Below are positions 1 through 7,581 of a stretch of DNA of 64,000 bases, piece by piece. The translations under genes were made by a program, and so were the position numbers. The stretch covers positions 1 through 64,000 of the forward strand of contig NZ_FTNI01000012.1 of NCBI RefSeq assembly GCF_900156315.1, written 5' to 3'. The stretch's first letter is position 1; every line of letters starts with the position of its first letter. The stretch is from Microbispora rosea (GTDB lineage Bacteria; Actinomycetota; Actinomycetes; Streptosporangiales; Streptosporangiaceae). The notes beneath the pieces were generated by a model. It was not told the DNA's origin. It did no database searches and worked only from the letters and a program-made list of their open reading frames with translations.

Positions 1-302
1 CTGAGTTCAAAGCCGACGCGGTCGCGTTGTACCTGTCGGACCCGACCCGGACGATCACGTCGGTGGCCCGGGATCTGGGGATCAGCCGGGAAACGCTGCG
101 GTTGTGGGTGCGCCAGGCCCAGGCGGCGGGCACCGCGCCGGCGAAGGCGAGGCCGGTGCCGAAGCGCTCGCAGGCCCCGCTACCGTCGGGCGACGTGGAA
201 GAGGAGAACAAGCAGCTCAAGGCTCGGATCCGGGAACTGGAGCTGGAGCGCGACATCCTGCGCCGGGCGGCCAAGTATTTCGCCGGGGAGACCAATTGGT
301 GA
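1..302 (+). CDS. IS3-family transposase OrfA (5' end missing)
   Basis: This is the small N-terminal transposase subunit of an IS3-type element, which binds the terminal repeats. The reading frame is open from the window edge and begins in a helix-turn-helix (SVARDLGISRETLRLWVRQA) followed by a charged coiled-coil (ELELERDILRRAAKYF), the usual OrfA layout of about 95-100 residues. Only the first few codons are missing. It ends in TGA at 300-302, overlapping the start of orfB by 4 bases. In this family that arrangement allows coupling or -1 frameshifting to make the full OrfAB transposase. Confidence 0.88.
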   Translation, partial: EFKADAVALYLSDPTRTITSVARDLGISRETLRLWVRQAQAAGTAPAKARPVPKRSQAPLPSGDVEEENKQLKARIRELELERDILRRAAKYFAGETNW

Positions 303-1189
303 GTCGCTTCCAGTTCGTCGCCGACCACGCCGGCGCCTTCGGCGTCAAGCGACTGTGCCGCGTCCTTTCGGTCTCCCGCTCGGGGTTCTACCGCTGGCGG
401 GCCGCCGCGCCCGTGCGGGCGGCCCGCGCCGCCGCGGATGCCGAGCTCGCCGGCCGGATCAGGAAGATCCACGCCGAGTTCGACGGGACCTACGGCAGCC
501 CTCGCAGCACCGCCGAGCTGCGCCAGGGCGGGGCTCGCGTCAATCACAAGCGGGTGGAGCGGGTGATGCGCGATCAGGGCATCGTCGGGCTTCACCTGCG
601 TAAGAAGGTCCGTACCACCGTGCCGCAGCCGGCGGCGCAGAAGGTTCCTGACCTGCTCAAGCGGGACTTCACCGCAACCGAGCCGAACCGGCGCTACGTG
701 GGCGACATCACCTATCTGCCCCTGGCCGAGGACCGGTTCCTGTATTTGGCCACGGTGATCGACCTGCATTCGCGGCGGCTGGCCGGGTGGTCGATCGCCG
801 AGCACATGCGCACCGAGCTGGTGACCGACGCGCTGCGCGCCGCGGCCGCCACGAGGGGCGGCACCCTGACCGGGGCGATCTTCCACAGCGACCACGGGGC
901 GCAATACACCTCTGCCGAGTTCGCCACCGTGTGCCGGCAGCTCGGGGTGCGCCAGTCGATGGGCGCGGTAGGCACCAGCGCGGACAACGCTGCCGCCGAG
1001 GCGTTCAACGCCACCTTGAAGCGGGAGACCCTTCAGGGCGCCCGGTGCTGGCCCTCCGTCCGAGCGGCTCGCCTGGCGGTCTTCTCCTGGATCACCCGCT
1101 ACAACACCCGAAGGAGGCACTCGACCCTGGGCTACCTCAGCCCGATCGACTACGAGCAGCAGCCCGATAAGGTGCTGGCTGCCGCATAA
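299..1189 (+). CDS. IS3-family transposase OrfB (DDE integrase)
   Basis: This is the catalytic subunit of the IS3 transposase, 296 aa from the GTG at 299 that overlaps the orfA stop. The frame also extends upstream inside orfA, which is the normal IS3 frameshift arrangement. An N-terminal HTH_21 region (SVSRSGFYRWRA) precedes the rve/DDE core. The acidic residues sit in YVGDITYLP, FHSDHGAQYTS and AAAEAFNATLKRE, giving the D, D and E, with the expected HSTLGYLSP C-terminal motif. The frame is intact, so the protein may be active if the left end of the element is intact too. Confidence 0.9.
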   Translation: MSRFQFVADHAGAFGVKRLCRVLSVSRSGFYRWRAAAPVRAARAAADAELAGRIRKIHAEFDGTYGSPRSTAELRQGGARVNHKRVERVMRDQGIVGLHLRKKVRTTVPQPAAQKVPDLLKRDFTATEPNRRYVGDITYLPLAEDRFLYLATVIDLHSRRLAGWSIAEHMRTELVTDALRAAAATRGGTLTGAIFHSDHGAQYTSAEFATVCRQLGVRQSMGAVGTSADNAAAEAFNATLKRETLQGARCWPSVRAARLAVFSWITRYNTRRRHSTLGYLSPIDYEQQPDKVLAAA

Positions 1190-1206
1190 CAGTCGGTGTC
1201 CACACT

Positions 1207-2388
1207 TTGGGGGGAACTCCCAACGTCGGCTTCTACATGCTCGTGCCCTACCTCGCCGATCACCTCTCCGGTCACTTGGGCCTGGCGGTGTGGCTGACCG
1301 GGCTGCTGCTCGGCCTGCGCAATTTCAGCCAGCAGGGCATGTTCCTGCTCGGCGGCACCTTGTGCGACCGGTACGGCTACAAGCGCCTGATCATGGCCGG
1401 ATGCGGCCTGCGCACCGTTGGATTCGCCCTGTTCGCCGTCTCGACCTCCGTTCCCGCCCTTATCGTCGCCTCAGTGCTGACCGGGCTCGCCGGAGCCTTG
1501 TTCAACCCGGCAGTGCGGGCCTACATCTCCGTCGAGGCCGCAGAGCGGAAGGTCGAGGCCTTCGCCTTGTTCAACGTCTTCTACCAGGCGGGCATCCTCA
1601 CCGGACCACTGGCCGGAGTCCTGCTGATCTCGGTCGACTTCCGGCTCACCTGCCTTGCGGCCGCCGCAGTCTTCGCCGCGCTGACGGCACTGCAGGCCTG
1701 CTGGCTACCCGAACGCCACGGAACGACCGCGAGCTCGACGCGACCCGTGCTCACCGACTGGAAGGAGGTCGCCACCAACCGGCCCTTCGTGACCTTCTCG
1801 GACGCGATGTTCGCCTCGTACTCCCTGTCCTACCAGATCTACCTGGCGCTCCCGCTGGAGTTGCACCGGCTCGGTCACGGCCAGGCATCGATCGCGGTGA
1901 TGTACACCCTCACCGCGCTACTGGCAGTGGCCGGCCAGGTCCGCCTCACCTCCTTCGCCAAGGCCAGGTGGCAGCCGGAACAGGCCATCACGCGCGGCCT
2001 GGCCGTCATGGGCATCGCTTTCCTGCCTGCACTGCTCGCCGCGCAGTTCCCGCATATGCCCTGCCGTACGGTGGTGATGACCACGGCTGTGCTCGTGTCC
2101 GCCATGGCCCTCACAGCCGGGGGCATGCTGGTCTTCCCGTTCGAGATGGCCATGATCGCAACGCTGGGGCGGCAAGAACTGACCGGCACTTACTACGGGC
2201 TCTACAACGCCTTCTCGGGGCTCGGCATTCTCCTGGGCAACCTGGCCAGCGGCTGGGCGATGGACCAGGTACGCGGCGCACCGGCACTACCCTGGCTCCT
2301 ACTCGTGGCCACTGGGCTCGCCTCCGCGGTGACCATACGGAGGCTGGACCAGACAGGACGGCTCCGAACCAGACCGGCCCCGGTCTGA
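1207..2388 (+). pseudogene. MFS transporter, 5'-truncated at the IS3 end
   Basis: This is a 12-helix major facilitator superfamily permease of the drug-efflux kind. The coding frame is already inside the first transmembrane helix (NVGFYMLVPYLADHL) where it leaves the IS. The MFS loop motif GGTLCDRYGYKRLI follows, and hydrophobic helices continue to residue 380. About 10-20 N-terminal residues and the native start appear to be missing, and the apparent TTG start at 1207 lies inside the IS end. The gene was probably disrupted by the insertion. Translation could still start from IS-derived sequence, so residual function is possible. The substrate is not predictable. Confidence 0.75.
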
Positions 2389-2477
2389 CATTCACTGGCT
2401 GACCCGAAGGCCCGGCGTCGAAAGCCGCCGGGCCACACCGGCCTCGCTCCGAGCGGCGTGGTATCGCGTGGAAAAGT

Positions 2478-2906
2478 TCAGGTGTCTTCGCACGGGAAAC
2501 GGTTCGCGCGACCGACCTGGCTGGTGGCCTTGCTGCCGATGCTTTCAAGGGCTGCGAGTTCGGCCGGCGTGAGCGCGTCAATGAAGAGGTTGCGAACGGC
2601 GACGACGTGCCCGGGTGCGGTCTTGACGACCTTGGCATACCCCGCATTGGTGAGTGTGGCGTTCGTCCGCCGACCGGCCTCCGGGCGGCGGACCCGCCGA
2701 AGAAGGCCCTTCTTCTCAAGGCGGGCGGCGACGTGCGAGAGCCGTGACAGGGATGCCGACGCGGCTTGGGCCAGTTCGCTCATCGGGAGGGTGCGGTCCG
2801 GCTGTTCCGACAGCAGCGCCAGAACCGTGTACTCGAAGAAGGTCAGCCCGGCGTCGCGCTGTAGCAGAAGCGAGCCAGGATGACACTCAGCAAGGCCGGG
2901 CGGCAC
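2478..2906 (-). CDS. MarR-family transcriptional regulator, probably N-terminally truncated
   Basis: This is a MarR-type winged-helix repressor. The DNA-binding core is clear: QRDAGLTFFEYTVLALLS, then MSELAQAASASLSRLSHVAAR (recognition helix) and the wing RRPEAGRRTNATLT. A C-terminal dimerisation helix starts at LTPAELAALESIG. Family members are usually 150-170 aa with a longer N-terminal dimerisation helix; here only about 18 residues precede the core. The GTG start at 2906 has no properly spaced ribosome-binding site and a stop lies just upstream. The N-terminus therefore looks lost or frameshifted. It lies convergent to the broken MFS gene, whose regulator it may once have been. Confidence 0.65.
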   Translation of the reverse strand: MPPGLAECHPGSLLLQRDAGLTFFEYTVLALLSEQPDRTLPMSELAQAASASLSRLSHVAARLEKKGLLRRVRRPEAGRRTNATLTNAGYAKVVKTAPGHVVAVRNLFIDALTPAELAALESIGSKATSQVGRANRFPCEDT

Positions 2907-3056
2907 TCCTGGCGCAAAAGATCACGACTGGGCCCTGGCACGGGCGAGCTGGTGGCGTTGGGGTTAGCCCCCCGGTCTTCGCAACATCGGAACGGCATGC
3001 ACAATGCCGGCCAACGCTGTAAGGACCGTGGCCACCTGAGCTGGCAGGAGGCCGAT

Positions 3057-3602
3057 TCAGTGATGGTAGGCGTGGACGACGGCGTGTCCCTTGCCCTTGC
3101 CGATGATCCACTTATTGATGGGTGTGGTGATGATGAAGGCGATGATCAAGGAGAGCGCCAGGGAAATCCAGAACAGTGCCGACGTCAGCGTGGCTTCCAT
3201 GGCACCCGGGATCGCCAGCATAACGCCGTTGTCCACGATCTCCATGACGATGATGGACGCAGTATCGGCTGCCAGCGCCAGCTTGATCGATCCACCCCAA
3301 CCTACCCCGGCCCTACGTAGGGGGAGCAGAGTGAGGAGGTAGCCGAAGAAGAAGGCGAGCACGACTGCCACGGCGATGGACGGGGTGTTGCCCCAGCCGA
3401 ACGCGGTGGCGATCACCAAGCCCAGGATCTCGCCGATGGCGCAACCGGTCAGGCAGTGCAGCGTGGCCGATGCAGCCACGAGCCAGGATGCCTTCGCGGT
3501 GGGCAGGCCATGCTGAGCATGGTTGCTGTGGTCAAAGTGCTTCGCCGGGTGCTGTCCGGCGTGCTCGTGTTTGCTGTGGTCGTGGTGCTGCTGCTCCGTC
3601 AC
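3057..3602 (-). CDS. DUF4396 integral membrane protein with His-rich N-terminus
   Basis: The product is a 181-aa membrane protein matching the DUF4396 type. Residues 1-32 are extremely histidine-rich (ten His in MTEQQHHDHSKHEHAGQH and following), a plausible metal-binding tail. Four hydrophobic helices follow, including a CLTGCAIGE segment and the typical EIVDNGVMLAIPGAMEA stretch. The GTG start at 3602 has a purine-rich GGAGA just upstream. A CsoR-type palindrome lies about 50 bases upstream of the start, so copper-responsive expression and a role in copper handling are likely. The biochemical function of DUF4396 is not established. Confidence 0.8.
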   Translation of the reverse strand: MTEQQHHDHSKHEHAGQHPAKHFDHSNHAQHGLPTAKASWLVAASATLHCLTGCAIGEILGLVIATAFGWGNTPSIAVAVVLAFFFGYLLTLLPLRRAGVGWGGSIKLALAADTASIIVMEIVDNGVMLAIPGAMEATLTSALFWISLALSLIIAFIITTPINKWIIGKGKGHAVVHAYHH

Positions 3603-3652
3603 GACATCTCCATGGGCAAGTAGGGGAAAGCATTGATTACTTGCCGCAAGTT

Positions 3653-3669
3653 ATACCCCCCTGGGGTAT
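3653..3669. promoter_or_regulatory. CsoR-type copper operator
   Basis: ATACCCC-CCT-GGGGTAT is a perfect 7-bp inverted repeat with a 3-bp spacer, matching the TACCC...GGGTA core recognised by actinobacterial CsoR copper repressors. It sits upstream of the His-rich DUF4396 gene (start at 3602, minus strand). No csoR gene is present in the window, so the regulator would act from elsewhere. Confidence 0.7.
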
Positions 3670-3871
3670 GGCGCAAGTCCCAGGCATCCGTGCCGTCCGG
3701 TGCACCCCCCAGCTACGGCGGCACGGTCGCGGTCTCCGCCTTCTCCCACAGCAGGCCCAGCGGACCTGCTCGCACTCGGGATGACGTGCAGCAGGCCCGG
3801 CACCACGGTACGAGGAATCATGGCCCTCCGGTCTGCTCGAAGGGAGACAGAGCGCTTTCTTGGCGCTCCCC

Positions 3872-4399
3872 TCAGGACCTACGGCAGGTGCGCAGTTGCC
3901 TGAGGACGGCCTGGGTCTCCGGGGTCGGCTCAAGATCGAGGCTGGCGAGGTGGGCATTGAGGTGCTGAGCGCGCAGGCGTGCCTCATCTCGGCGCCCGAG
4001 TCCGGTGAGCAGGCGAATGACGGCCGCTGCGGCGGCCTCGTTGATGGGGTCGAGCGTCAGCGCCTGCTCCATCACTTCCAGAGCCCGCTTGGGTCTGCCG
4101 GCCTTCTCGTGGATGCCTCCAAGCTGGAGGAGCGCCCGTACGGAGGCGAGGGTGAGGGGATCTCTGTGGTCGAGGTCGATCCAAAGATATGGTGCCCCGT
4201 CGGCGAGATGCCCCCGGCAGACCTCGGCGGCTCTGTCCAGAGCGGCGGCCTTGGCCTCGGAGTCGGTAGCCTTCCGCGCCTCGGCGAGAGCACTCTGGAA
4301 CTCCCAGAGGGCGACGGCGCTCCGCGCCGCCGCCCACCACTCCGCCGCCGGCCCAACCGCTTCGCGGCCCTTCGGGCGCCTACAGCATTGCGCCGGCCG
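3872..4399 (-). pseudogene. Remnant of a BTAD/SARP-type transcriptional regulator (C-terminal domain)
   Basis: Reading the minus strand from the stop at 4400-4402 gives an open frame whose content matches the bacterial transcriptional activator (BTAD) TPR region of large AfsR/SARP-like regulators. Visible segments are VALWEFQSALAEARKATDSE, GHLADGAPYLWIDLDHRDPL, ALEVMEQALTLDPINEAAAA and the terminal LDLEPTPETQAVLRQL. The N-terminal part and any start codon are missing, and the upstream sequence is in other frames. This is a decayed 3' fragment. It has no partner genes nearby. Confidence 0.65.
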
Positions 4400-4520
4400 C
4401 TACGCTCCCCTGCTTGAGATACAGGGCCGAATAGGGCTGAGCATGAATGTGCCTCCGGCGGGGGCACTCCGGCCCCGAGGTGATCGCCGAGCAAGAGCAC
4501 GCGCCGTAGGTGGCGGGGCT

Positions 4521-4555
4521 GATCGCTGGTGCTGTGACCGGAAACGTTCACCGGG
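4521..4555. repeat. Left arm of inverted repeat flanking the TmrB-like gene
   Basis: This copy reads GATCGCTGGTGCTGTGACCG... and is nearly identical, in opposite orientation, to 5179-5213. The 24-bp core at 4529-4552 differs from its partner by one base. The pair brackets the 4585-5112 gene symmetrically. No flanking target duplication could be recognised. Confidence 0.75.
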
Positions 4556-4584
4556 GCGCACAGTTTTCGCGTGGGGGGCGAACC

Positions 4585-5112
4585 TCAACTTTTGACGGCC
4601 TCTGCGATCTGCAGTGCTACCTGGGCGGGTGTTAGGTGCGTGGTGTCGACGACCTCGGCCTCGCCGTGTAGCCACGTGCGGGCCGCCTCGGCGTAGGGCT
4701 CAAGGTATCTGAGACGGAAGGGGGAGGGGCGGGGGCCGAGAAGAGTGTCCCCCTCGATGCGCCTGCGGAGAGTGTCTTGGTCAGCGTGGAGGACGAAGTG
4801 CCGTACGGGGATGGCATGTTGGATGAGGCCCGTGCTGATCTCGCGCCAGTACTGCTCGACCAGGACAGTCATAGGCATCACCAGAGTGCCGCCGGTGTAG
4901 TCGAGTACGAGGCGGGCGGTCTCGACTACGAGTGGCCGCCACGGCGGCCAGTGCTGGAAGTTGTCGGTCGCCGGCAGCCCCGGCGTGATGTCCATGAGTG
5001 TCTCGCCTACCTTCTCGGCGTTGAACACCCGTGAATTCGGGATCAGTTGCTGCACGTGTGCAGCGGTCGTCGTCTTGCCTGCGCCGTGGGTGCCGTTGAG
5101 CCATACGATCAC
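4585..5112 (-). CDS. TmrB-like AAA/P-loop ATPase
   Basis: This is a P-loop kinase-like protein of the tunicamycin-resistance (TmrB) type, 175 aa from the GTG at 5112. That start places VIVWLNGTHGAGKTT at the N-terminus, as in the family. A longer start at 5181 is open but falls inside the flanking inverted repeat. The Walker A motif is GTHGAGKTT. Further family features are the PWRPLVVETARLVLDYTGG segment, a HADQDTLRRRIEGD lid-like region and the end VDTTHLTPAQVA. The substrate is unknown; relatives are annotated as ATP/GTP-binding or tunicamycin resistance. The gene is bracketed by inverted repeats, suggesting it was mobilised as a cassette. Confidence 0.75.
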   Translation of the reverse strand: MIVWLNGTHGAGKTTTAAHVQQLIPNSRVFNAEKVGETLMDITPGLPATDNFQHWPPWRPLVVETARLVLDYTGGTLVMPMTVLVEQYWREISTGLIQHAIPVRHFVLHADQDTLRRRIEGDTLLGPRPSPFRLRYLEPYAEAARTWLHGEAEVVDTTHLTPAQVALQIAEAVKS

Positions 5113-5178
5113 GGAGCCCGATGCCAGTGCTGTGCGGGCCGTGGGAACGGACGCCGAGAAAACAGGTCCTGCCGTACC

Positions 5179-5213
5179 CACGGTGAACGTTTCTGGTCAC
5201 AGCACTAGCGAAC
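5179..5213. repeat. Right arm of inverted repeat flanking the TmrB-like gene
   Basis: This reads GGTGAACGTTTCTGGTCACA and onward, and is the reverse complement of 4521-4555 with a few mismatches. Read outward, both arms could encode the same short peptide (VNVSGHSTS). They might therefore be two copies of the 5' end of one gene rather than transposon ends. Confidence 0.75.
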
Positions 5214-5698
5214 TCGGCCCAGCAGGACCGAATGCCACCAGAGACGAGCCTCGCCAAACCGCCAGCCGCCCCGTCCTCTTTGCGCGTGATGACGATGGCG
5301 AGCGTTTGCCCGGGGTGATACCGGCTTCCGCAAGTCCCTGAACCTTGAGAAGGGGTTCGACGACCCTCGTCGTCTGGTCGACCAAGGACGCCGGCGCTCT
5401 GTCAACCGCGTCGGGGGCCCTGCCTATGTCCGAACCGCGTCCCATCGTGCCGAATCGACTGGACGTGCAGAGCTCGAATCCTGCCAGATCCACTGGCTGC
5501 TGGTGACCGGCGTGTTGTTCGCGAGGTCGGCGCTGGCCTGTGTCGTACTGGTGGGCTGGGCGTCAGGAAGCAAGCATCGGAGGGCAGATGTTACGAACCG
5601 GAAAACTGATCGTTAATTCGGCGTGCCGCCGGTAAGCATTCGGGCCGCGTGGCCACTAACGGACCGTTCGTCTTTACCCATCCTTGAACGAGGAGACC
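5214..5698. other. Intergenic stretch, no supported gene
   Basis: About 480 bp with only short, compositionally unconvincing frames on both strands. The last 15 bases hold the ribosome-binding site of the next gene (GAGGAG near 5690). I recognise no RNA gene or repeat here. Confidence 0.5.
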
Positions 5699-6823
5699 AT
5701 GAAGACCACCGTCCGTGCCCTCAGCCTGGTCGGCGTCGCCGTCACCGCGGCCGCCGCACTCGCCGCCCCCGCCTCCGCATCGGCGCGGAGCGGGGACGCC
5801 CACCCGGTGTTCGTCCAGACCGACGACCCGCAGGGCAACACGGTCGTCGCCTACGACCGTGGCAGCGACGGCTCCCTCACCCAGGCGGGCACCTACGCGA
5901 CCGGCGGCCTCGGCGGCGTACTCGACGGCTCCGTCGTCGACCACCTCGCCTCCCAGGGCTCCCTCACCTACGATCAGCAGCACGGCCTGCTGTACGCGGT
6001 CAACGCGGGCAGCGACACCGTCACCGTCTTCACCGTCCACGGCGACCGGCTCACCCGCACCCAGGTCGTGTCCTCGGGCGGAAGGTTCCCCGCCAGCGTC
6101 ACCGTTCACGGAAACCTCGTCTACGTGCTGAACGCCCTGGATGGAGGGTCGATCCAGGGCTACCGCCGGATCGGCGACCGCATCCTGCGCGTTCCCTCCT
6201 GGAAACGCAGGCTCGACCTCGACCCCGCCGCCACCCCGCAGTTCACCACCACCCCAGGCCAGGTCGGCTTCACCCCAGACGGCGACCACCTCGTGGTCAC
6301 CACCAAGGGAAACGGCCACGCCATCAAGGTGTTCGCCGTCGGCCCCCTGGGTCCCTCCGCCAAGCCGGTCACCACCACGGAGGACGGCACGGCCCCGTTC
6401 GGCTTCACCTTCGACGACGGCGGCCGCATGGTCGTCGCCCAAGCGGGGCCCAACGCCGTCGCGGCCTACACCCTCAGCCGCACCGGCACGGCGACCCAAA
6501 TCCAGCAGATCGCCACCGGCCAGGCGGCGACCTGCTGGATCGTGAAGACCGGCCCGTGGCTGTACGCCTCCAACACGGGCAGCGGCACACTCTCCGGGTA
6601 CCGGGACACCGGAATAGGCACGGTCAAGGCCCTCGGCACCACCGCCACCGACGCCGGCACCGTGGACGCCGCCGCCTCCTCCGACGGCCGCTACCTCTAC
6701 GTGCAGACCGGCAAGGACGGGAACGTCAACGCCTTCCGCGTCAACTCCGACGGCTCCCTCACCCAGGTCGGCACCGTGACCGTGCCCGGCGCCGTGGGCG
6801 GCGAGGGGATCGTCGCGCTCTGA
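5699..6823 (+). CDS. Secreted lactonase-type beta-propeller protein
   Basis: This is a 374-aa exported protein of the 6-phosphogluconolactonase/YncE-like seven-bladed propeller type. The ATG at 5699 is preceded by GAGGAG at good spacing; a TTG at 5684 would include that site and is rejected. Residues 1-30 form a signal peptide (MKTTVRALSLVGVAV, then APASASA). Blade repeats include GLLYAVNAGSDTVTVF, VGFTPDGDHLVVTTKGNGHA, FTFDDGGRMVVAQAG, YASNTGSGTLSGYR and GRYLYVQTGKDGNVNAF. Such proteins are often extracellular and without a proven substrate, so lactonase activity is only a family label. It is monocistronic. Confidence 0.82.
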   Translation: MKTTVRALSLVGVAVTAAAALAAPASASARSGDAHPVFVQTDDPQGNTVVAYDRGSDGSLTQAGTYATGGLGGVLDGSVVDHLASQGSLTYDQQHGLLYAVNAGSDTVTVFTVHGDRLTRTQVVSSGGRFPASVTVHGNLVYVLNALDGGSIQGYRRIGDRILRVPSWKRRLDLDPAATPQFTTTPGQVGFTPDGDHLVVTTKGNGHAIKVFAVGPLGPSAKPVTTTEDGTAPFGFTFDDGGRMVVAQAGPNAVAAYTLSRTGTATQIQQIATGQAATCWIVKTGPWLYASNTGSGTLSGYRDTGIGTVKALGTTATDAGTVDAAASSDGRYLYVQTGKDGNVNAFRVNSDGSLTQVGTVTVPGAVGGEGIVAL

Positions 6824-6948
6824 ACGGCGCGGCTCCAGTGGTCCAGCACGTGAACCAGGACGCGATCCAGCACGTGATCAGACGCGCCCGCAAGATGTGA
6901 CGACTCTCGGAAACGCCTCTAGAACCCCGCGGCGGGCGCCCTTCGTAG

Positions 6949-7257
6949 CCGGGCGTCCGCCGCGTCCACTGTCGTCTCCGCCGTCCGCTCGCGGCCTCGT
7001 CCGCGCAGCTCGCCTGGCCGTCGCCGCCGGGCAAGGATCGCGGCAACAAGATCCTCTGGGTTTCGCGGGTGTCCCAGGACGGGGATCCCCTGCTGATCGA
7101 GGCGCGCCTGGACGGCTCGGGCTCGCCTGTCACGCGCGAGGTGCCCGGCGGGCCCGGTCCGTCGGGCGTCGACCTGCCGGAGGCGGGCTGCTGGCACGTG
7201 ACGTTGCGCTGGTCCGGCCACGTCGACACCCTCAGGCTGCGGTACGTCCAACAGTGA
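6949..7257 (+). pseudogene. 3' remnant of an unidentified protein gene
   Basis: An open frame after the stop at 6946-6948 encodes SPPGKDRGNKILWVSR, then LLIEARLDGSGSPVTREVPG, and ends CWHVTLRWSGHVDTLRLRYV. It looks like the C-terminal beta-sandwich of a secreted or lipoprotein-type hypothetical protein. There is no start codon with a ribosome-binding site or signal peptide in this frame, so this is probably a leftover fragment. A strong terminator hairpin follows directly. Confidence 0.45.
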
Positions 7258-7260
7258 CGG

Positions 7261-7304
7261 CGGGGCGGCGGGCGCCACCCGAAGCGGTGCCGCCCGCCGC
7301 CCCG
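7261..7304. terminator. Rho-independent-type hairpin
   Basis: A 19-bp GC stem (CGGGGCGGCGGGCGCCACC with its complement at 7286-7304, one mismatch) closes a 6-base loop directly after the stop at 7257. A second remnant ends on the minus strand at 7315. It therefore sits as a bidirectional terminator between two 3' ends. No U tract is present, as is common in actinomycetes. Confidence 0.65.
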
Positions 7305-7314
7305 CGCCGGGTTG

Positions 7315-7460
7315 TTACTGCGGGCCGGGCCGGAGCGCGCGGCCGCCGCCGTACGCCTTCACGCGGCAGTCATCCTGGATCTTGGCGATGTCAACGCCGG
7401 GTCCAGGAACGCTCTCGTACCGCCAGCCGAGCTTGGCGGGGCCGTCCACCTTGACAACCT
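7315..7460 (-). pseudogene. 3' remnant of a hypothetical (probably secreted) protein gene
   Basis: The minus strand encodes VVKVDGPAKLGWRYESVPG, then GVDIAKIQDDCRVKAYGGG and a stop at 7315. This reads as a well-formed protein C-terminus with one cysteine. Upstream, the frame runs into the antisense of the nhaA-type gene with no start, so only a tail survives. I do not recognise the family. Confidence 0.35.
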
Positions 7461-7581
7461 GCCTCCGGCGGGGGGCCTCGACTCCGGGCTGCGCCTGGCC
7501 GGCAGCCCGAGGACCGCGAGGCCTACAGCGTCTACCTGGGCCAGTTGCCGGCGAGACAGCCGGTGCTGTCACCATGTCGTC

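Larger units (their letters stand above)
1..1217 (+). mobile_element. IS3-family insertion sequence, right part (left end outside window)
   Basis: The window opens inside an IS3-type element made of two overlapping transposase frames, orfA and orfB. The right end should lie just after orfB, near 1195-1217, where a TGTCCACACTTTGGGG-type terminal sequence is followed immediately by the body of an MFS transporter gene. The left terminal repeat is outside the window, so the inverted-repeat pair and target duplication cannot be confirmed. The right boundary is approximate. Confidence 0.8.

Noticed and set aside
5440-5530. Possible tRNA 3' end (GCTCGAATCC-like stretch)
   Set aside because: No acceptor, D or anticodon stems can be drawn around it.
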